32,961 nucleotides of DNA from Candidatus Faecisoma merdavium (GTDB taxonomy: Bacteria > Bacillota_I > Bacilli_A > RF39 > UBA660): assembly GCA_018716405.1 (NCBI GenBank), contig DVJX01000096.1, positions 1-32,961 on the forward strand, in the 5' to 3' direction. Below, piece after piece: positions 7,177 through 17,934 of this stretch. A program made the position numbers and the translations under genes. Under the pieces are notes generated by a model, which worked only from the letters and a program-made list of their open reading frames with translations, ran no database searches and was not told the origin of the DNA. Position 1 is the stretch's first letter. Each line of letters opens with the position of its first letter.

Positions 7177-9309
7177 ATGAATGTTGGTGATGAAATGGAT
7201 TGGATTACTAAAGAACAAGAAGAAATCAAAAAAGAAGTATTAAAACAAGTAAAAGTAGGTCAATTAATAACATATATAGAGTTTTTAGAATTATATAAAC
7301 CTTATGGTAAAAGAATGAGTGAGATTGATTTTGCGAATATTTTAGGGATAAATTATAGAAATTATCAAAAGATGCGAACACAAGGAACAAGAACAAAAAT
7401 ATTCAAAAAAACTTATTCTAAATTAACAGAAGAAGAAAAAGATAAAATAAAACAAGAAATATTAGAGAAAGTAAAAGTAGGTCAACTAATAACATATATA
7501 GAGTTTTTAGAATTATATAAACCATATGATGGAAAAATGAGTGAGATTGATTTTGCTAATCTTTTAGGAATAAGCTATATAAGTTATCAAAAAATTCGAA
7601 ATCAAGGAACAAAAGCAAAAGTTTTTAATAAAATGTACTCACAGGTGATAGCTGAAAAAATCAAAAAAGAAGTGTTAAAGCAAGTAAAAGAAGGACAATT
7701 GATAACATATTCAGAGTTTTTAGAACTATATAAACCGTATGAGAAACAAATAAGTGAGATTGACTTTGCTCATCTTTTAGGGATAGGTAATATGAGTTAT
7801 TATAATATTAAAAATCAAGGAACAAGAGCTAAAATATTTAATAAAAATAATTCAGAATTAGCAGACAAAGAAAAAGAAGAAATAAAGCAGGAAATATTAA
7901 AGCAAGTAAAAGAAGGACAATTAATAACATATATAGAGTTTTTAGAATTATATAAACTATATAAGAAAAGAATAAGCGAGATTGACTTTGCTAATCTTTT
8001 AGGAATAAATAGTGTTAATTATCAACTTTTTCGAGCACAAGGAACAAGAACAAAGATATTCAAGAAAAATTATCCAAAATTAACCGAAGAAGAAAAAGAA
8101 AAAATAAAACAAGAGATATTAGAGAAAGTAAAAGTGGGACAATTAATAACATATACAGAATTTTTGGAATTATATAAACCATATGATGAAAAAATGAGTG
8201 AGATTGATTTTGCTCATCTTTTAGGAATAAGTTATAGTAGTTATAGAAATATGCAATATAAAGGATCAAAAACCAAAATATTTAAAAAAATCAATTCAAA
8301 ATTAACAGAAAAAGAAGAAGAAAAAATAGTAAAAGAAGTATTAAAACAAGTAAAAATAGGACAATCAATAACATATATAGAATTTTTAGAACTATATAAA
8401 CCTTATAAAGAAAAAATAAGTGAAATTGACTTTGCTCTTCTTTTAGGAATAACTTATCCTAATTACCAAAGTATTCGAAATCAAGGAACAAAAGCAATAA
8501 TAAAAGATTATAAAAAAGAAATTAAGATTAATAGAATAAAATATTTATTAAAAGAATCAAGATATTATGAAAAACAAGAATTGGAAAATTTATCAAAAAA
8601 ATATGAAATAGATTTATCTGAAATTTTGAAGGGACTTTTTAATTTGAAAAATAACAACAATTTAAGGATTTTGGAAAGTTGCTTAGAAATTAAAGGATAT
8701 CTATGGATAGGAAATATAAAATGTAGTAAAATTTTTGCTACAAAATATAAACAATATATGATTGAATCAACAAAAAAAATAAAAAAATATTATTGTACAA
8801 AATATAGAAATTTAACTATAAAGGATGATGTTATAAGTAATTCTATAATATTTATAATTGAAAAATGTGGAAGTATAGAAAAAAATTGTATAAATGATGA
8901 ACAAATAAAAACATTGATATTTTATTCAATTAGTGGATATATAATAAAGTCATGTTTATGGGAATATTGTAAAAAGAATAGAAAAAATAATTCATTACTT
9001 GGGGCAAATGATAGTGAAGAAGAAATAAATCTTTCTAATAGAGGTATTGATACATCGATTAATACTGAAAATGATGTAAATCTATCTCAAAATAAAAGAA
9101 TGGATTCGAACAATGATTTATTAGCAAATTCTTGTTTAAAATTATTAAAAAAATATTTAAAAACTGGCTATGATGAAAATAAGGCAATATCGGAAGTTAG
9201 TAAAATTGTAGATATAGATGTAAAAGAATTGCTAGAAATATTAAAAAAATATATGATTGAACAACAATATGTTAAAGTAACAAGCAAAGGAAGTTATATT
9301 TTAAAATGA
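7177..9309 (+). CDS. Six-module repeat protein with sigma-region-2-like C-terminal domain, paralogue of the upstream gene
   Basis: Modules start at 7219, 7441, 7654, 7876, 8098 and 8320 (213-222 bp period). C-terminal region is collinear with the first gene (KDYKKEIKIN.I.YLL.ESRYY...KGSYIL). Listed start 7165 lies at the expected TSS, so 7177 or 7195 is more likely. Confidence 0.85.
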   Translation: MNVGDEMDWITKEQEEIKKEVLKQVKVGQLITYIEFLELYKPYGKRMSEIDFANILGINYRNYQKMRTQGTRTKIFKKTYSKLTEEEKDKIKQEILEKVKVGQLITYIEFLELYKPYDGKMSEIDFANLLGISYISYQKIRNQGTKAKVFNKMYSQVIAEKIKKEVLKQVKEGQLITYSEFLELYKPYEKQISEIDFAHLLGIGNMSYYNIKNQGTRAKIFNKNNSELADKEKEEIKQEILKQVKEGQLITYIEFLELYKLYKKRISEIDFANLLGINSVNYQLFRAQGTRTKIFKKNYPKLTEEEKEKIKQEILEKVKVGQLITYTEFLELYKPYDEKMSEIDFAHLLGISYSSYRNMQYKGSKTKIFKKINSKLTEKEEEKIVKEVLKQVKIGQSITYIEFLELYKPYKEKISEIDFALLLGITYPNYQSIRNQGTKAIIKDYKKEIKINRIKYLLKESRYYEKQELENLSKKYEIDLSEILKGLFNLKNNNNLRILESCLEIKGYLWIGNIKCSKIFATKYKQYMIESTKKIKKYYCTKYRNLTIKDDVISNSIIFIIEKCGSIEKNCINDEQIKTLIFYSISGYIIKSCLWEYCKKNRKNNSLLGANDSEEEINLSNRGIDTSINTENDVNLSQNKRMDSNNDLLANSCLKLLKKYLKTGYDENKAISEVSKIVDIDVKELLEILKKYMIEQQYVKVTSKGSYILK

Positions 9310-9353
9310 TGATTGTTTATTTTTATAAAAATTTATGATATAATTAAAAAGAG

Positions 9354-10990
<1,637 letters not shown>

Positions 10991-10992
<2 letters not shown>

Positions 10993-11539
10993 AAATTAAT
11001 CTAATTTCATTTTCATTAAAGAAAGGTTTGTCTTTATTAATTCGATCATAAAATAATATTCCATTTAAATGATCTATTTCATGTTGAAATGCAATTGATA
11101 ATTCTTCTCTTGCTCTTACTTTTATTTTGTTGCCATCAATGTCATATCCTTCTACTGTGACTCTAGCATATCTTGGAACGTGACCTTCAACATCACGATT
11201 AACTGATAAGCAACCTTCTCCAACATCAGCTGCTATCATTTCATTAGAATAAGAAACAATTTTAGGATTAACAAACACATATTCATCAAAGATACCATCT
11301 TCAACTTCGTGTACAATTATAATTATTCTTTTATTTAAACCTAATTGTGGAAATGCAAGTCCCATACCAGGTCTTAAATTATATTTATCTGCATATTCTT
11401 CAATTTGACTATATGTTAATTCATCGATTGCTCTTTTAATTAATTCTTTATCTTCATTTGATAAAGGAAAAGATGCATCAACACTTTTTTTTCTTAGCCT
11501 TTTGTCTTTTTCATCTAATATATTTAATTTTTTAAACAT
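10991..11539 (-). CDS. def: Peptide deformylase
   Basis: GMGLAFPQLG, VGEGCLSV and QHEIDHLNGILFYDR motifs. Start set at MFKKLNILDE (11539) with upstream ggagttgg; the ORF-track start at 11668 overlaps another gene. Confidence 0.93.
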
Positions 11540-11606
11540 GATAACCAACTCCAATAACACAAGTATTTTATCACATTTTATAAAAAAATCAAAATAAAAA
11601 GGAAGT

Positions 11607-11783
11607 TTATCTTCCTTGACAAGGTGTTTGATTGTGGCAACCACAGTTATTTTCGAATGCTCTTGCACCTATGATTATTACTAATAAAATGAATAAAACT
11701 AAAACAATTGCTGCTCCGTATCCAGTACCATAACCATATGGTTGATTGTAACCATAACCACTATATCCTCCGTAGTAATACAT
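11607..11783 (-). CDS. 58-aa YjcZ-like Gly/Tyr-rich single-TM peptide
   Basis: MYYYGGYSGYGYNQPYGYGTGYGAAIVLVLFILLVIIGARAFENNCGCHNQTPCQGR, with ggagg RBS upstream (minus strand). Absent from the ORF track, whose shortest listed entries are 60 aa. Confidence 0.75.
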   Translation of the reverse strand: MYYYGGYSGYGYNQPYGYGTGYGAAIVLVLFILLVIIIGARAFENNCGCHNQTPCQGR

Positions 11784-11914
11784 ATTATTACCTCCTTCTA
11801 GCTAATATAGTTTATTAAAAATTGTGTTATATGTTCATTAAAAACACCTATTTTTTAAATTAATGCAGGAAATCTTACTAGTATTGGCTAATATAACTAA
11901 TAGGAGGTAAATTT

Positions 11915-12589
11915 ATGCATTATATAAAAAAATACATATGGGTAATTTTAGTAATTTTCGTTTTATTATTTTTGTTTATTGCAAATAGTTCAAACGAAGA
12001 AGTTGTATTAGAAGAACAATTAAAAGAAAAAGAAGTAGAAGAACCTATAATTCAAGAAGAAAATAAAAAAATAAAAGTTGATATTAAAGGAGCAGTGAAT
12101 AATCCAGGTGTTTATGAAGTTTTAGAAAATAGTCGCGTTAGTGATGCGATAAATATAAGTGGTGGCTTAACTAAAGATGCTGATACGAGTACTATTAATT
12201 TAAGTAAAATAATATTTGATGAGATGGTAATAATTATTTATACAAAAGATGAAATTGCAGAAATGTTAAAAGGTGATACATCCATTAAATATATTGAAAA
12301 AGAATGTATTTGTCCAAAACTAGAAAATGATGCTTGTATTGAAGACAAGATTGAAAATGTTCCTAATAATAATTTAAATAACGATTCTAGTTCTTCAAAT
12401 AATAAAGTATCATTAAATAAAGCTAGTTTAGATGAATTAATGACTCTTGATGGAATAGGAGAGAAAAAAGCTCAAGCAATTATTGATTATCGTAATAAAA
12501 ATGGATTTAAATCTATTGAAGAAATAATGGAAGTAGATGGAATAGGCAGTACAACTTATGAAAAAATTAAAGATAGACTTACTTTGTAA
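11915..12589 (+). CDS. comEA: Competence protein ComEA (SLBB + helix-hairpin-helix)
   Basis: [18 protein letters not shown]...[54 protein letters not shown]. Confidence 0.92.
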   Translation: MHYIKKYIWVILVIFVLLFLFIANSSNEEVVLEEQLKEKEVEEPIIQEENKKIKVDIKGAVNNPGVYEVLENSRVSDAINISGGLTKDADTSTINLSKIIFDEMVIIIYTKDEIAEMLKGDTSIKYIEKECICPKLENDACIEDKIENVPNNNLNNDSSSSNNKVSLNKASLDELMTLDGIGEKKAQAIIDYRNKNGFKSIEEIMEVDGIGSTTYEKIKDRLTL

Positions 12590-14543
12590 AATAATTTTAA
12601 TTGTTACCTGTTTTTATACTTTTTATATTACTAAAAATTTAATATACCATACTAATTATAAAGAAGGTGAAATAACTTTAATTGGTAAAATAATTAATAT
12701 AACTAAAAAAGAAAATAATGTTGATTTGATAATAAAAGCAAAGGAAAAAATAAAAGTAACTTATTATGGTAGTGTTAATTATCAATTAGGTGATTATGTT
12801 AAAATTAAAGGAACATTAACAAAACCTTATAATAGTACTATTTTTAATTTGTTTGATTATAGAAATTATTTATTAAGTGATAAAATATATTTTATTTTAA
12901 AAGCTGATAAAATTGATAAATATAAAGATAATGATAATATATTTTATAAAATAAAAAATAGTATATATGAAAAAATAGATAAATTAAAAAGCAAAAATTA
13001 TGTAAAAACATTTATATTAGGTGATAAACAAGATTTAAATGATGAAATACTAAATAGTTATCAACAAAATGGTGTAAGTCATTTACTTGCTATATCAGGT
13101 ATGCATATTTCTTTATTAGTTGTAATTTTATCTAAAATATTAAAAAAATTTAAATATAGTTATTTTATAATAAGTATATTTTTAATTTTTTATGCATTTT
13201 TAACCAATTTTACTCCTTCTGTTTTAAGAGCAGTATTGCTTTATATTTTTAATAAAATAGATAAAAAAAATTTAATTTTATTAATTGCTAGTTTGATGTT
13301 ATTTTACAACCCATATTATATTTATAATGTTGGATTTTTATTTAGTTTCATAATAAGTTTTTATTTGATTTATTTTGGCAATTTAACTAACAAATTTAAT
13401 AATTATTTCATTAAATTATTTATGACATCAACAATTTGCTTTATAGCAAGTATTCCTATTATGATTAATAATTTTTATTATATAAATATAACAAGCCCTT
13501 TAATTAATATTATGTTTGTTCCTTTTATTTCCTTGATTATTTTTCCTCTGTCATTAATAACTCTGGTATTTCCAATCTTAGATAATATATTATTCTTTTT
13601 ATTAAATATTATGGAATCATTAACTTTATTTTTTAATAATTTTAACATTAATTTAACAATGGCAAAGATGAATATATATATTTTTATAATTTATTATTTA
13701 ATTATTACATTAATATTTATTAAGCCAAAGTATTTTTATGCTTTAATTTTTATTTTGATTATCCATAATAATATAAAATATTTTAATAAAAATAGTTATT
13801 TAACAATTCTTGATGTTGGACAAGGTGATTCTATTTTGCTAGAAATTAAAGATAAAAATATTTTAATTGATACTGGAGGTAATATGTTTAGTGATTATAA
13901 TATAGCTAAAAATAAATTAATACCTTATTTTAAATCATTAGGTATAAAAAAAATAAATTACTTAATTTTAACACATGGTGATTATGATCATATGGGTGAA
14001 AGTATTAATTTAGTAAATAACTTTAAAGTAGAGAAAGTAATATTCAATTGTGGGCCACATAATGATTTAGAACAAGAATTAATTAAAGTATTACATAAAA
14101 AGAAAATACCATATTACAGTTGTATCAAAGAATTAAATATAGATGATAATAAATTATACTTTTTAAATAATAAAGATTATGGTAATGAAAATGATAATTC
14201 AAGTGTAATTTATACAGAACTCAATAAACATAAATTTCTATTTATGGGAGATGCTGGTGTAGAAGTAGAAGATGATTTAATAGAAAAATATAATTTACAA
14301 AATATAGATGTATTAAAAGTAGGACATCATGGAAGTAAAACAAGTTCAAGTGAAGAATTCATAGGTGAGATAAATCCAAAATATTCAGTAATTAGTGTTG
14401 GAAAGAACAATAGATATGGTCATCCAAATGATAGTGTATTAGAAAATTTAGAAGATAGTAAAATTTATAGAACAGATGAAGATGGAAGTATTATGTTTAA
14501 AATTGATAATGATAAATTAAAAATTAAAACATGTGCACCATAG
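12558..14543 (+). CDS. comEC: ComEC/Rec2 DNA uptake channel with MBL-fold C-terminal domain
   Basis: [20 protein letters not shown] competence domain; [24 protein letters not shown] and [16 protein letters not shown] motifs. Overlaps comEA by 32 bp. Confidence 0.93.
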   Translation: MKKLKIDLLCKIILIVTCFYTFYITKNLIYHTNYKEGEITLIGKIINITKKENNVDLIIKAKEKIKVTYYGSVNYQLGDYVKIKGTLTKPYNSTIFNLFDYRNYLLSDKIYFILKADKIDKYKDNDNIFYKIKNSIYEKIDKLKSKNYVKTFILGDKQDLNDEILNSYQQNGVSHLLAISGMHISLLVVILSKILKKFKYSYFIISIFLIFYAFLTNFTPSVLRAVLLYIFNKIDKKNLILLIASLMLFYNPYYIYNVGFLFSFIISFYLIYFGNLTNKFNNYFIKLFMTSTICFIASIPIMINNFYYINITSPLINIMFVPFISLIIFPLSLITLVFPILDNILFFLLNIMESLTLFFNNFNINLTMAKMNIYIFIIYYLIITLIFIKPKYFYALIFILIIHNNIKYFNKNSYLTILDVGQGDSILLEIKDKNILIDTGGNMFSDYNIAKNKLIPYFKSLGIKKINYLILTHGDYDHMGESINLVNNFKVEKVIFNCGPHNDLEQELIKVLHKKKIPYYSCIKELNIDDNKLYFLNNKDYGNENDNSSVIYTELNKHKFLFMGDAGVEVEDDLIEKYNLQNIDVLKVGHHGSKTSSSEEFIGEINPKYSVISVGKNNRYGHPNDSVLENLEDSKIYRTDEDGSIMFKIDNDKLKIKTCAP

Positions 14544-14559
14544 AAAGGAGAACAAAAAA

Positions 14560-15390
14560 ATGAATGAAATAAAAGAATATACAGAAAAATTATTTGAAAA
14601 TATAAAACATATAGATGAAAATGGCAATGAGTATTGGTTGGCTAGAGAATTAATGCCATTACTTGAGTACAACAAATGGGAGAGATTTTCTAATGCAATA
14701 GAATATGCAAAAACATCTTGTATAAAAAGTGGTTATAATGTTAGTGACCATTTTCCCGAGGTTGGGAAATTGGTTCAAATAGGTTCAAAAACAAACAGAA
14801 AATTGAAAGATTATAAACTATCAAGATATGCATGTTATTTAATAGTACAAAATGGTGATTCAAGAAAAGAAGCAATAGCTTTAGGTCAAACTTATTTTGC
14901 GATTCAAACTAGAAAACAAGAGTTAAATGAAAAAGAATATAGTAAGCTTACTGAAGATGAGAAAAGATTTTATCAAAGAGATTTAACTAGAAAAGGAAAT
15001 TATTCTTTGAATATTGCTGCTAGAAATGCTGGAGTAAAGAACTTCGATAAATTTCATAATTCAGGTTATAAAGGATTATACAATGGAGAAACAGCAAATG
15101 ATATTGCAAGAAGAAAGAAACTTAGATATAGAGAAGATATTTTGGATAACATGGGCAGTGATGAATTAATTGCAAATTTATTTAGAATCTCTCAAACAGA
15201 ACAAAAATTAAAGAATGAAAATATAAATTTAGAAAGTAAAGCAAATGAAACTCATTTTGAAGTTGGAAAGGAAATCAGAAATACAATTAAGAAACTTGGT
15301 GGAACAATGCCGGAAGATTTGCCAACTCCAGATAAAAGTTTGAAAGAGTTGGAAAAAGAGAACAAAACATTAAATGTAAAAAATGTATGA
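14560..15390 (+). CDS. dinD: DinD-like (DNA-damage-inducible protein D) protein, copy 1
   Basis: MNEIKEYTEKLFENIKHIDENGNEYWLARELMPLLEYNKWERF..., YKLSRYACYLIVQNGDSRKEAIALGQTYFAIQTRKQEL. RBS aaaggag directly after the comEC stop. Confidence 0.85.
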   Translation: MNEIKEYTEKLFENIKHIDENGNEYWLARELMPLLEYNKWERFSNAIEYAKTSCIKSGYNVSDHFPEVGKLVQIGSKTNRKLKDYKLSRYACYLIVQNGDSRKEAIALGQTYFAIQTRKQELNEKEYSKLTEDEKRFYQRDLTRKGNYSLNIAARNAGVKNFDKFHNSGYKGLYNGETANDIARRKKLRYREDILDNMGSDELIANLFRISQTEQKLKNENINLESKANETHFEVGKEIRNTIKKLGGTMPEDLPTPDKSLKELEKENKTLNVKNV

Positions 15391-15419
15391 TATAATGTAT
15401 ATATAGGATGTGATAAATT

Positions 15420-16079
15420 ATGTTAATAGTTGAAGTTGGGTTTAAATTAGATAAGACTTTAGAATACTATGATAAAATTTTAAAAATGCATGGATTAGAA
15501 AATGATTTTAATTGTGAAACACATGATATATATTATACAAAAGATAATTTAAATGAATTAACAGAAAATGAAATGAAACAAAAGTGTATTCGCTTAAGAA
15601 ATGTAAATTTTAAAGAAGGATATAAAGTAGAAAATAAATTGTTAGATTCATTGAATATTGATTTTGTTAATGAAAATGAACTTCTTGATTTTGAAAACAA
15701 ATTAAAAGAAAATGGATATTTAAAAGTTTTCGATACTAAAAAGAAAGATCATCATTATTACAAAGAAGGAATGAACACTAAAGTACAATTACAGGAAATT
15801 GACGATATAGGGTTACTTGTATATTTAGATAATTCAAACTATTATGAATTACCTTTAGAGGAACAAAGAAATAAATTAATTGATGAATTAAATAGTTATG
15901 GATTTGATTTTAAATATACGGATTTAGGATTAGATAAACTTAGGACATTATATTATCAAGAAAAAAATATAGTAAAAATCAAAATGGTTAAAGCAGAACT
16001 ACATAAATGTAGTTTTTTCTTTGGAAATAAAGTGTTTTACTCGACTTACTTTTTGACAATCAGCACATGGAGATTATAA
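15420..16079 (+). CDS. CYTH-domain-like protein (3' end probably disrupted)
   Basis: EVGFKLDKTLEYYDKIL..., CIRLRN, KVENK and KVQLQEIDDIG pattern. The last ~30 codons run through a terminator hairpin and into comEC-derived sequence. Confidence 0.55.
   Translation: MLIVEVGFKLDKTLEYYDKILKMHGLENDFNCETHDIYYTKDNLNELTENEMKQKCIRLRNVNFKEGYKVENKLLDSLNIDFVNENELLDFENKLKENGYLKVFDTKKKDHHYYKEGMNTKVQLQEIDDIGLLVYLDNSNYYELPLEEQRNKLIDELNSYGFDFKYTDLGLDKLRTLYYQEKNIVKIKMVKAELHKCSFFFGNKVFYSTYFLTISTWRL
15998..16017 (+). terminator. Intrinsic terminator of cassette 1
   Basis: actacat-aa-atgtagt followed by a T-run. Confidence 0.7.
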
Positions 16080-16080
16080 T
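16053..16080 (+). promoter_or_regulatory. Promoter at comEC-copy-2 junction: TTGACA-N16-TATAAT
   Basis: -35 TTGACA 16053-16058 lies in the conserved junction; -10 TATAAT 16075-16080 lies in the codons for HGDYN. Confidence 0.6.
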
Positions 16081-16635
16081 CATATAGGAAATGCAAAATA
16101 CATAGTAGAAAATTTCAAAGTAGAGAAAGTAATATTTAATTGTGGTGAATTTAATGAACTAGAGACTGATTTAATTAAAGTATTGGGTGAAAAGAAAATA
16201 CCATATTATTCGTGTATTAAAGAATTAAATATAGATAATAACAAATTATATTTTTTACAAACTAAAGAATATGATAATGAAAACGATAATTCAAATGTTA
16301 TTTATACTGAACTTAGTGGTTATAATTTTATGTTTATGGGTGATGCATCAAGTACAACTGAAAAAGAAATAATAGATAAATACAATCTTCCTGACATTGA
16401 TGTATTAAAAGTAGGACATCATGGAAGTAGGACAAGTTCAAGTATTGAATTTATAAATGAGATAAATCCAGAGTATTCCATTATTAGTGTAGGTAAGAAT
16501 AATAGGTATGGACATCCAAATAAAGAAGTGTTAGATGCATTAGAGGAATCAAAAATATATAGAACAGATCAAAATGGTAGTATCATGTTTAAAATCAATA
16601 ATAATAAATTAAAAATTGAGACTTGTAGTCCATAG
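16061..16635 (+). pseudogene. Second, diverged copy of the comEC 3' (MBL) end, starting at the HGDYNH motif
   Basis: [28 protein letters not shown]...[15 protein letters not shown]...[13 protein letters not shown]...KLKIETCSP aligns to the ComEC C-terminus. Open to the end, but no in-frame ATG before 16183. Confidence 0.85.
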
Positions 16636-16651
16636 AAAGGAAGATGATAAA

Positions 16652-17485
16652 ATGAATGAAATAAAAGAATATACTGAAAAGGTATTTGAAGATATTAAAC
16701 ATATTGATGAGATTGGTAATGAATACTGGTATGCAAGAGAATTGATGTCAGTACTTGGATATAGTAAATGGGAAAATTTTAATAAAGTAATAGAAAAGGC
16801 AATTGTCGCTTGTCAAAACAGTAGTATTAATTATAAAGAACATTTTCCTGATGTCAGGAAAACGTTAGAAATGCCTAATAATGCGATGAAAAAAATAATT
16901 GATTATAAACTTTCAAGATATGCTTGTTACCTAATTGCACAAAATGGTGATTCTAGAAAAGAAGTAATAGCACTAGCTCAGACTTACTTTGCTATACAAA
17001 CAAGGAAACAAGAATTAAGTGAAAAAGAGTATAACGAACTATCTGAAGATGAGAAAAGATTATATAGAAGGAATCAAGCAAGAAAAGGTAATTTTAATTT
17101 AAATAAAACAGCTGTTAATAGTGGAGTAAAAGATTTAGCTAGATTTCATAATGCGGGATATAAAGGATTATATAATGGTGAAACTGCTGATGATATATTT
17201 AAAAGGAAAAAATTAAGATATAGAGAAGATATATTAGATAATATGGGTAGTGAAGAACTTGCAGATAATATATTTAGAATAGCTCAAACAGACGCTAAAT
17301 TAAAAAGAGATAACGTAGATAATGAATATACTGCAAATTCTGTTCATTATGAAGTAGGTAAGGAAGTAAGAAATAGCATTAAAAGATTAGGTGGTACTAT
17401 GCCAGAAGATTTATTAACACCTGAGAAAAGTTTAAAAGAATTAGAAAAAGATAGCAGAAATCAATTAACTAACAATAAGTTGTGA
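16652..17485 (+). CDS. dinD: DinD-like protein, copy 2
   Basis: MNEIKEYTEKVFEDIKHIDEIGNEYWYARELMSVLGYSKWENF..., collinear with copy 1 along its full length. Listed start 16616 lies inside the comEC fragment. Confidence 0.85.
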   Translation: MNEIKEYTEKVFEDIKHIDEIGNEYWYARELMSVLGYSKWENFNKVIEKAIVACQNSSINYKEHFPDVRKTLEMPNNAMKKIIDYKLSRYACYLIAQNGDSRKEVIALAQTYFAIQTRKQELSEKEYNELSEDEKRLYRRNQARKGNFNLNKTAVNSGVKDLARFHNAGYKGLYNGETADDIFKRKKLRYREDILDNMGSEELADNIFRIAQTDAKLKRDNVDNEYTANSVHYEVGKEVRNSIKRLGGTMPEDLLTPEKSLKELEKDSRNQLTNNKL

Positions 17486-17511
17486 TATAATATTTATAGG
17501 AGATGAATACT

Positions 17512-17853
17512 ATGAATATTGAAGTTAATAAAGTTAAAATTTTTGTTACGGTACCTACAGAAAATACTCAAGAAGTAAGAAATGCTGTTTGTAATGCTGG
17601 TGCAGGAATAATTGGTGAATATAGTTATTGTTCTACTTGTGTTAAGTCATTAGGAACATTTATACCAAATGATAACGCTAAACCTTATATTGGTGAAAAT
17701 AATAAATTAGAATATGTTGAAGAAGATAAACTAGAAGTTATATGTGATATACAAAAGGCAAAACATGTAATCGCTGAACTTAGAAAAGTTCATCCATATG
17801 AAGAACCAGCAATAGATATTGTTCCATTAATTGATGAAAATAGTTTAATTTAA
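17512..17853 (+). CDS. NIF3/YqfO-type (CutA-like) domain protein
   Basis: KVKIFVTVPTENTQEVRNAVCNAGAGIIGEYSYCSTCVKSLGTFIPNDNAKPYIG...VEEDKLEVIC...VIAELRKVHPYEEPAIDIVPL. ATG 17512 follows tagggag-like RBS (aggag). Confidence 0.85.
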   Translation: MNIEVNKVKIFVTVPTENTQEVRNAVCNAGAGIIGEYSYCSTCVKSLGTFIPNDNAKPYIGENNKLEYVEEDKLEVICDIQKAKHVIAELRKVHPYEEPAIDIVPLIDENSLI

Positions 17854-17854
17854 T

Positions 17855-17885
17855 AAGAATTATCAATTATGATAGTTCTTTTTTT
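17855..17885 (+). terminator. Intrinsic terminator of cassette 2
   Basis: aagaattatc-aattat-gatagttctt followed by T-run. Confidence 0.7.
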
Positions 17886-17906
17886 GTTTTAAATTCGACT
17901 TACTTT

Positions 17907-17934
17907 TTGACAATTACCACATGGTGATTATGAT
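17907..17934 (+). promoter_or_regulatory. Promoter at comEC-copy-3 junction: TTGACA-N16-TATGAT
   Basis: TTGACA 17907-17912, TATGAT 17929-17934. Same layout as at 16053-16080. Confidence 0.55.

Noticed and set aside
5395-8520. Tandem ~220-bp DNA repeats considered as CRISPR or non-coding satellite
   Set aside because: Period is far too long for CRISPR, units are diverged, and the reading frame is preserved through every unit. These are protein repeats.
11540-11668. N-terminal extension of peptide deformylase
   Set aside because: It overlaps the YjcZ-like gene in another frame. The conserved start MFKKLNILDE with RBS is at 11539.
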